From: Synanceia verrucosa
Taxonomy: Eukaryota > Chordata > Actinopteri > Perciformes > Synanceiidae
Direction of reading: 5' to 3'
NCBI GenBank assembly: GCA_029721515.1
Contig: CM056564.1
Span: 5,313,011 to 5,377,010 of the forward strand
DNA: 64,000 bases
Below, piece after piece: positions 51,901 through 62,000 of the stretch. Under the pieces are notes generated by a model. The model saw only the letters and a program-made list of their open reading frames with translations, was not told where the DNA came from and did no database searches. A program made the position numbers and the translations under genes. Position 1 is the first letter of the stretch; every line of letters begins with the position of its first letter.

Positions 51901-54900
51901 CTTAGAGGAGGCTAATCTTACCATGATTACCAATGATAGCTTTAACTTTAACCAGGCCGTTCCATGTACTATATATATGACATATACTTGAACCTGCAAG
52001 TGTAATCTAGTCACTTCAAACTGTGACTGTCTTAATAGACTCTCGTCTTATTTCCCTCAGTACAGTAGTGTTCAGGGAAACATACTGACACTGTTAAAGA
52101 AGTCAACCTGACATGAGTGAATCCATCCTGCCTAAAAGCCTTGCATGCTTGTATTTAAAGGAAGAGTGGTTTGGATTTTAATTGATGCTACCGCGGCAAC
52201 AATTTCACAGCAGTTGATCAGACACATGCAACTAAAAAGCTTAACACACACACACACACACAACCTCATTCGCAGCAGTTAACAGAGATTGGTTTAGTCT
52301 CTGTTGGTCTGAGGTGATTGTCTCACGTCACTGTGGTTTCATGTAGTCTCTCTCTAGGAAAGGCGACACACACACACTCACACACACACTTCTGGTTGTG
52401 GCCTGCGGGGCTCCACTCCTGATTAATTACAGGCTCTGTGAATTACTGTGGGTGTTTTAGAAAACATTTAACGAGCTGCCAAACCTCCCCGCTGAGCCAC
52501 CGGCCGGCTTGCTACCATAGACACTGAGCTGCTGACTGAGAGACATAAAAGCGAGAGGAAGGGGGAGGTGGGGGTCACAGAGCTCCTGGAGAGAGCAAAG
52601 TCTTCACTAATAGAGGAGGAGGGTTTAAGTCCGTCAATATGTCCACCAGTCTAGCCAAGATGGCCAAGATACATCTCCAGCCAATCAGAATGAACAACTG
52701 CCAAAACTGCTCATCACTCTCAGCTATTAATACATGAAGTTGTTTCTCTGTGTCTCCATACGGAATAAAGATGCTGCCCTGGAAGCTGTGATACAAAAAT
52801 AACTTTAATTTCATTTGAAGTATCATGGGGAATTAAGGGAAACAGATGGATAAATGTCTCTTAAAGCTAAAAATGAGCACACAGTGTTTCATAAAAATAT
52901 AATGTGAAGTAAACTCTAAAAGTTAATTCTCTGTTAGTGCTGATCTGATGGGACTGGACCAAAACTTTGCTCTGTTTCTCGATCAGAGTGAGCTTCACAC
53001 TGATGCATTTCACACTGCAGGCGATCCGAGCTGATAAGTTCCTGGGTCAATTGGAGGGTCAGTTGATCAACATGGGATTTTCATGCAGTGTGAAAGAGGC
53101 TTTAGGAACGGCAAGAAAACCAGGCAGGAGTTAAGGGAAAGTCATGGTCAACAGCATATAGTTAGGTGAATGTAAAGTGTAATTGTTGGGCTAAATTAAG
53201 TTAAACAAGGTTGTTACGTGATGACTATCAGTAATGTAACTTGAGAATCAAAACACCATTCTGAAACAAACAGAGCCATGGAGCTCACAACACTGCACCA
53301 TAATACAAGCTTTCTTCTGGTGGACAGACAGGGGTATTATCAAAAATGAGACTGGGCTGATATATTGGTTGATGGATTCTCCTTCATACTAATACAGATA
53401 ATATCAGCTATATCTCAAACCCATGACATACAGGTAACAGGGTGGAACTACTGTATTTTAAGGCAGTTAAAACAATGGTCTTCATATCTCCACCTCTTCT
53501 GAGCCTCTCTGTCTCTCTCAGTTCTCTAACCATACCTCCCTCAGTTAATCGGCATTTCATTATGAGCGGTCCAGATGTTGCAGATTAAAGCATTGCCAGC
53601 TCTGTGCTCATGTATGTTCAGACTGCTTAATCTGTATCAGTCTGTGCAGGGAGCTGCTGCTTCTGCTGCTGCTGCTCATTTCTTTCTGCCTGATCGTAGG
53701 TTTTTAATACGCCGGCCCCGTAAACGAATCAAATCATCTTGACCTGTCCTTTCTCCCTCTATGACTTGATTGAGTTCAAATCCTGGATTACAAAGCTTAA
53801 GAGACAAAGGACTTAACGTGACTTTTCAACATGACCTGACCCTGACAGGACAGACGCCGTTTACTGTCTATCCAGTTCTGTTTGAGCTTAAAGCCGTCGT
53901 CAAATATCACTCACCACGTGTGACCTTGAGGAGATACGACTTCCTCAGCTTCTCCTCGAAATACCAAGAAGCCTCATGAAAGTGAAAGGCGTGATGTGAT
54001 CAGTTACAGACATCTGTTCATTCTCACCATCTGTTGTCATCTCTCTCAGCGCTGCATATTGTTTGGATGTTTGTAGAGAATCTTGGGAAATATCCCCGTT
54101 CCTTCTTGCCAGTCTGATCACCCTCCAATTCATTTTTGTTCGCTGTCCTTAATCCTGCCATCTGTGTGTTCTTTTGTCGGGGAGTGGATATTATGCTGCT
54201 TGGAGGTGATTTAGAACTGAAGGTTATTCTTATGATTGCAGTCATTTCTGTTACCCTCCGTCCTTACCTCCATCTACTTCCTCATTCTTCAGACTGCAGT
54301 TTGTATATCCACTCGGCAGCTTGTTTGACTTTTGACCTTGCACTGTCCTCTCTCAGTCTGTGTGATGTCATATTTTCATCCTCCCTGTTGCCTGTTTGTC
54401 TGGACAGACAGCTCCAGCCAGGAAGGACAGGTGAGGTCAGCCTCAGGTGTTTCTACCCGGCTGCGTGTCTCAGCAGGAACACAGCTCTACTGATCTGACA
54501 GGATTCAGGTCGGGGATGTCGGTCAGCGAGAGTTAATTAGACATTATACATTTCCACTGTCCTCATCGATGGCCGCTGCTGCCATTGCAACCAACTGGAG
54601 TCTCTTCCTGCTGTGAGCTGTGTCCTTCATCCTGTGTTCAGACTGCAGAGAATAATCAGTCAGCGAAATTTCCATCAGTCTTAAAAACACTAACAACATT
54701 GGAGGAAATAGTAAATACATACAGTATAAGTGCCTAAACAAAGAACGGCTGGTGGCAGATGAAGAAAATTTGAATGAGTTATTTCCTGTAGTTTAGTTTG
54801 GCTCTACTACCGCCGCTCAACAACATAAGCTTAAGGCGCCTATCACACATTTTTATGGTGTAGTCTTTTTTTTTCATTTTTAAGTGAAGATGTTAACAAA

Positions 54901-57900
54901 GTTTATCATTGATGTGATAAACTATTGCTTTAATATAGTTCATCATTTTTGACTGCTCCAAGCACCCGTACTCTAATACAATGAATAGACAAGCATTAGA
55001 ATCCAAGTACTCATTAGCTTAACCTCGTCCTTGTTTTTTAAAAGACCCTTCTATTTATGCCTTTATAGCTTCATTTTAGTGCTGCATGGAAAATAATACA
55101 GTGTTGATCAACTCTACAGTTTTTATTCATTCACATCACTAAACTCTGCTCAACATTATGGTGGATATAAACACAAACCTGACTCCAGGCATCTTCTGTA
55201 AAGGAACCAGATTTCTGACATGAAATCCATGGACATTTCCAGCTTCCAGCTACAACAGTTATTATGGTAGCGACTGGCTAACTGTTGTTCTAGTCTGCAT
55301 CCAGCATTTTTTTTTGTCAATGATAAAAAACTGAAATCAGGGACATTTTCGGGGACAGTTTTCACGGAAATCATTTACAAAGTAACAGACAAAAGCACCA
55401 AATTTGTAACGGTGTGTTTATGTATTTAAAAAACAATGCATTGTAGTGTTAGTTACTGTCAAAAGTAATGTGTAACTAGAAACAGGAAAAGAGATATCCT
55501 TGCATTTGTAGACTCTGCTTATTATATACTCAACAACAAAAGAAAGTTTTATAAAGTGAATTCTAGTTGTTGCCGTTTGTCTCAGCAGCAATGTGAAAAT
55601 GTTTGTTTGGACAACAGTATTCTGCCGTATTCCGATGGCCAGATTAACGGAGGTGTGGTCGACCCAGACAACTAGAGCACTGGCATATGAAAATGAGATT
55701 GGTACTTTTGTTTGTCTACCCAACCTGTATAAAATGGGAAAAAATCTTTTCTCTAAGTGCTTTTGTAATGATGCAGCGACTGACACAAACGTGAACGTGC
55801 TGTTGGCATGCTGAGTGCGCAAGATGTTGCAAGGTCAATGAACGTTCATGAATCAACAATTAGTCGTCTCAGAATCAGATTCCATGCCACGAACAGCACA
55901 CGGCAGAGCATTTGTTACGACCAACATTCAGGATCGCCATCTCAGAGACCGGACACTTCCTGCCACCTTTACTGCTGCTGAGACACCTGGACGTCACCAA
56001 CCCTGTATCAGTGCTCAAACAGGGCGCAGACTGACCTAGAGAGGCTGACCTACGGCACGCAGGCCATACTTTGGTCTACCTTTAACTCCAATATGCCTTT
56101 TTGAATAAATTTGATCTCTAGACAGTATTCTATTTGTGCATTTGTTGAAAGGATGTGATAAAACAAATCACTTAGGCTACGTTCAGACTGCAGGGCTTAA
56201 TGCCCGATTCTGATTTTTTGTGAAATCCAATTTTTTTGCGAGGTTGTTCACATTTCCAATTCAATGCGATTTCTATGTGAGCTCCAGTGTGAACTTAAAC
56301 GCCTCACAAGTGTCCCGCATGCGTGTTTGGAGGACGCGATAACGTCGCATGCAGCGTGCATGCTCAGTGTTTACGGAAATAAAAGTGGACGCTAGTGGTG
56401 GAGTGTTAACAGCATGGTTCCGATAAAATCCCTCCAGTTTGGCCTGAATAGAGCTAGCCGCTCAAATATGAATTAACTCAGAAATTTTGTTTCCCTCCAC
56501 TGACTACTCTCAACATTATCGTCCGCCATGGTTGTTGTTTTTCTTCCCGCTGCCGCCTACTTCCGCCACAGAATAGTGATGTTTGTAGCTTTTTGATGAC
56601 GTGTAAGTCGGATGAACATGAGCTGGCCGTTCAGACTGAAGTCGCGTGTCAAAAGATCGGATATGTATCAGTTTTAGTACCACATATCCAAGTGGCCTGG
56701 GTCGCATCCAAAAAATCGGATCTATGTCGTTCAGACTGTAATTAAAAGATCAGATACAGGTCACATAGGGGTGAAAAAATCGGATTTGGGTCACTGGTGG
56801 CTGCAGTCTGAACGTAGCCTTACTCATATTTAACATCTTTTATAGGTAGTTTGGGGCAGCTTAAAAAATTGTGTTTCTTTTGTTGCTGAGTATACTTAAA
56901 AGCACATCTAAAGCAACTTGGAATGAAGAAAAAAAACATAAGGGAATGTGAGTTTTCTCTGGTGCTGGGGGGCTTTATGAAAAACATCCCTGTGGGAAAT
57001 TTAGAATTTTCTTGACAGCATCTTAACAATGATGCAGAAGACCTCATTATTGAGTGAAATCCATATTTGTGTTAAAAAAAAATAGCAATGGCTGTGACAT
57101 AATTATGTTGATATGTGTGCTGTGTGAATTTATCAAGACAAGAGGTTCACATGGTGGAATAAAGTACTGTATCAACAACAACTGACGGCAGGAGCAGATC
57201 AGAAAAAAAGGAGTATTAGAAATAAAATCCTTGAATGTAATTTCAAATGAAGGCTCATTTTCCTCTGTATTTAAAGTTAATGAAGGCCGGCCCATTACTT
57301 TTGTGGGTGTTCCCTGGTGTTCTGACCTTCACTGATGCTGTAATCGCTCCTCTCTGCTCTCTTTGTGATGAAAAATCATTTCAGCTTAATGCTGTTAAAA
57401 AATGCAAAGTGTAGGTCAGAGCAGGATCAGAGGCAGTGGGTTTACACACTCCTCTCTTAGCTGACTCCTCCTTGATAGACTTATAACAAATAATCGTAAA
57501 AGTCTTTTTTTTTTTCAGTTTCACTGATGGCTAACTGGATTACCGCTGGCTTTATTTGATACTGTTAAAATTATATAATCCCTGAGATATGAATTATTTT
57601 AAATGTGTCAGTTACCTAACAAAAGCGAGGTAAAATAAGTCAATGTTTACTTCTGGTTTCATGAGACACAAGCAGCGTTATCCTGAGGTCATGCACATCC
57701 TGGTTAAGGATTATGTGGTTTATATACAAATCACAGTGGATTACTTTTTGTAGGTGTAAGCAGTGACTGAGCACTGCCTGATTTCCCTCTCTGTGTAGGT
57801 CCGAACAATCAACATACTGATGATTTAGCTGTCTTGGGGACGCTATCAGTTTTTCAAAGTCATCCTGCTCTCACAGATCCTTTCCTGCCTCCTTCCAGGT

Positions 57901-59029
57901 CTCAGTCCACAGACTGATTATTGCTCAGATTTGTTTTGTGCTCGCTCAGTTGTTCTGTCGAAAATGAATGTAAAAATCACAGCGAGGGAAAGATCAGGAG
58001 CTCTCAGTGTGAACAGTTTGATTCTTGTATTGAAGAGTCAAACTGCTCGGAGCGGCACACTGCTTCTGTTTGATAGAAAATAGTCTTCAGTGTCAGCTTT
58101 AGTGCAAAAGTGAAGACTCTGCACGTCATTAAAAATATTAATTTTCACACTGTTCTTGTAGTATTAGGGCCACATTGAAATTTTCTTTTTATAGAGTCAG
58201 AATAAAGAGAATAAAGTCATTGTTTACAAGAATAAAGTCGAAATTATGACTTTATTCTCGAAAATAATTACTTTAATTTCGCAAATGATGAATTTATTCC
58301 CCAAGACTGTGAATCATTTTTTCACTGTGGCCCTAATACTCCATCGTAGTGTATACTTGCTCAAGAAAAATGATGCTATTAATTGCATGGTGGTAAATGT
58401 GCTGTATGATCAAATGTTTTCACAGCTTGACCCATATTATGATCCTAAATATAGGGATAGCTTGCCTTTTATTGCTTTGTTTTTTTTTCAGTAAGTTCAA
58501 AAACTTTTTGGAAGTGCTTAACAGGGATATACACACAACATGTTTGTAAAATGTCTTTTAGCAGCTGATGCTAAACAGTTCTGATGTGTTTGAGCTGAGC
58601 TTCCAGTCCTCTAAAGCTCAGCTAGCAGCACCGTTAGCCCTTCACTCATGAATGATCATGGCTTTACAACCCATTGACTATTTCAGACACCATGTCCACA
58701 GAGTGAATGACAAGGTGTGTGTGCGCGCGTGTGTGTGTGCGTGTGTGTGTGTGTGAGTCTCCATGGATGCTCTTAATGACAGATAATTGGTGGTTAAGTG
58801 CAGATATAAAGAGGCTGCTAACGAGTTTGTGTTCACACGAAGAGAGTTCAACTCTGTGTGTGTGTGTGTGTGTGTGTGTGCGTGCGTGCCTGTGTGTGTG
58901 TGTGAGAGAGTGTCCTTCACACACACACACGCAGCAGATGTTCACTGAAATGAACGATGGAGCTGATTTCCATTTGAATGCCGAGTGGAAGTTATTATGG
59001 TGCGCCTAAAGAGACAGGATCACTGATAC

Positions 59030-59080
<51 letters not shown>

Positions 59081-62000
59081 CGGGGTTGTGTGAGAGGGAA
59101 CATGAGCTCTCAGCAGCACATTTTTTTTTATCCAGTTGCATTGATTTTTTATTATGAAAAAATGATGATAATCCAGGCGAGTGTGTATCCAGACTTGTTG
59201 TGTCTGGTGGAGGTCAGCTGGTCATTGATGCGTCTCATCACCATACAAATGGCTGTTCTCAGCTGTTTCCAGCAGGAAGTGGAATCGCATTAACACGATG
59301 TCCTTCGTATCACAAAGAGCTGCCTGAAAAATAACTGCTTTTGTTAACACATCTCGTCAGATGACCAGGTAATCAGTGTTAAACTCGCAGCTCTGCAGAA
59401 TAAAAACAACATCTGAACAATCAGTGGACATGCTGAGAAATCCATGAACACAGCAAAGGCTGCTGTGTGATCGGTCCAAGAGCCATGGTAACAAGAGAGA
59501 ACGTCGAAGAGGAGGAAACGCACAGATATTTGGAAATTCAGATTTAGATTCCTCACTCCTGTTCAAAATAGTGAAGAGTAGGGAACTCAGTGAGAAAGAA
59601 AGAGTCCACTTAAAATGAATGGTGGTCTAATACATTTATTTATTATAAAGATAAATAATTGTCTTGCATATGACTAAATAAGGCCACAGGTAGCCAGGAA
59701 ACAAATGATCACCTTTCAGAATTAGACACCTTCTGAAATGCATATATTGATAGGCTCCATGGTATAAAGTTACCATCCATCCCAAACCTGTCCAGAAGCA
59801 GGCTCAATGTGAAGGGGGAGTTTAATGACAGTAGTATAAAGTATAATATATATACAGTACTGCATCAATGAGTGTTTTTTTTATAAACAAAAATAATATT
59901 TACATGACAATTAGCAAACTAAAACATGCTGTATGCTAGTGGTTTTTCAAAGTGTGAGGCTCGCCTCCTCTGGGAGGCACCAGAGGACTTCAGGGGAGGA
60001 GCGGCATGAGAAAAAATAAACCTAAATAAAGTGTGAACATCTGGTTAGCTAACTACAGTAGGGATCAATTTTTAGTACCTCCAGTGAAAGTGAGAGTGGA
60101 CACAGAGGCTGGGGTAATTAGAAATCAGAGGAAAAATGATCCTGATTATTTAAAGTTTGACTTTTCATGTATTGGTCCTGACAATCCGCTGCCACAGTGT
60201 GTTATTAGCAAAGAGCTGCTAGCTAACGACAGGATGATACCATGTAAACTTCATACTGAAACCAAGCAACTGAAGCATCATACCACGTAGCGTTGCACAT
60301 TGTGAAGGCATAACTGCACATTTACATGATTTACGCACAAGGTTGAGACAATGATATGCAAACCAGTGCTGTCCATGGTGCAAAGTGATGATAACAGTGT
60401 CTGACTGATGTTGATCTGTTCACAATTATTCATTATTTGATTTGAGGAATTGCACAAATAGGCCTTAAAGTGGATGATTTTGTTGAAATGAGATGTAGCC
60501 CGGTGTTAATGTGGGATAATGTCAGATGAATGAACATGTTTTTATTTAAGATTTTAAAAGATGTTTAAAAACACACAAATGTGTTAAAATGTGGATAATA
60601 TGTTAGCACATACCCAGATCAAATGCTTATAAACATGTTTAAGAACATACAAATATGTTTCACCTGCTGTATGCTATGAGCACATGTGTTAGCATTGGCC
60701 ATCTGAGAGTTGCAACTAGTGGACATCAGTGGAACTGCAGCAAACTTCTTCAACACTCAGCCTCAAAGGACCATCATTGGTTCTGGGTCGTTCTCCTGTG
60801 TCTCTGGTGTTCAGTGTCTCAGACTAATTCCTGGACACGTGTAGTAGCTTGTGCTGTTTGTGTATCACCGTTCAGTTGTTGTTGGTGGTGAAGCTGCTGC
60901 AGCTCTGAGTTTAAAGGAAATCGTTAGCTCTTAATTACAGCATTACTGCAGTGATAAAGTTACACCAGCAGATAATGATGTATCGATGCGGGACACACGT
61001 TCACAACTCACCACCTCTACTAACTTCCTACCTTTCCATTTCTGTTCCTTCGTTCATCCATCTTTCTCTTTCTCCGCTGCCAACTCTCTTTCATTTTTTT
61101 GCTCTCATCTCTCTTCCTGTTTTCTCTCTCCTTTCCTGTCTTCTTCTCTCCCTTTACTCTCTGTATGATGGTAGCGTTTAGAGTCTGATGTGATATTTGT
61201 ATGACTAAAAGCCAGAATTATTTCAGTTTTTCCTCAAAACTTGTACTTTAAATGAGCCACCATCACTCCCACTGACTGCTGCGATGTGTTGCTATTTGTC
61301 ACCAGCAATGTTTCAGATCCAGATGGATGGATTTTTATACAAGCTTTAGGTTTTCTTAGATTATTATGTGGTTGAATCAATGGCTTTTATTTTGAGTACT
61401 CAGTAATTGCACATTGGTAATACAGGCCTGTCTGTTACAATGCATACACCCTCCATACTTCTGGCCCTGTACCACATTTAATGTGTGTTACCCAAAAATA
61501 GGTGGTTACATATTATGGCAACTTACAAGTGTGCGTGAAAAATACATAATGCTTTTCAGTTCACAGATAGCTAATAGCAGAGCTCAGGAAGCTGTGACAT
61601 CATCAATGTGTGTGTACACTGACAGTTACAGGACACTCCTGGGCGTCTTCTTGTTGACAGGGAGGATGTTTGTTGTGTTCTAGCGCTGACAGTGTCACCA
61701 TGGCGCTCGGCGTTTCATGAGGACCTTCAGGCTTTGTCCTCGTCTCTATTGAGGCTCAAAATGGCTTCAGCCTCACATCTCCGCTCTCACAGCCACAAGC
61801 TGCTGCCATGTTTTCAAAGACAACATTCAGTGACAACAGAAGTGAAACATGGCAGCCACCGCACCCTCCTTCCTTCCTGTTTACAATGTAGAGAGTCTGA
61901 AGACAGCTTACCTGCAGTCATATGAATAGAATAGGTCTATTCTGTTCTATTGTTTAGCACCAACAGTGTTTCAGAACCATGGACGGCATTGTTTGCTCTG

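Larger units (their letters stand above)
55525..56895 (+). mobile_element. Tc1-like transposon relic with nested MITE (fourth family)
   Basis: Terminal inverted repeats are TATACTCAACAACAAAAGAA at the left and, in reverse at the right, GTATACTCAGCAACAAAAGA. Inside, the plus strand encodes a transposase N-terminal fragment: QDVARSMNVHESTISRLR at about 55820-55870, and NIQDRHLRDRTLPATFTAAE with TPGRHQPCISAQTGRRL in a different frame at about 55930-56036. The catalytic domain is absent. A 645-bp Harbinger-type MITE (56175-56819) is inserted near the right end. Discounting it, the element is about 0.73 kb, an internally deleted copy. Confidence 0.8.
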
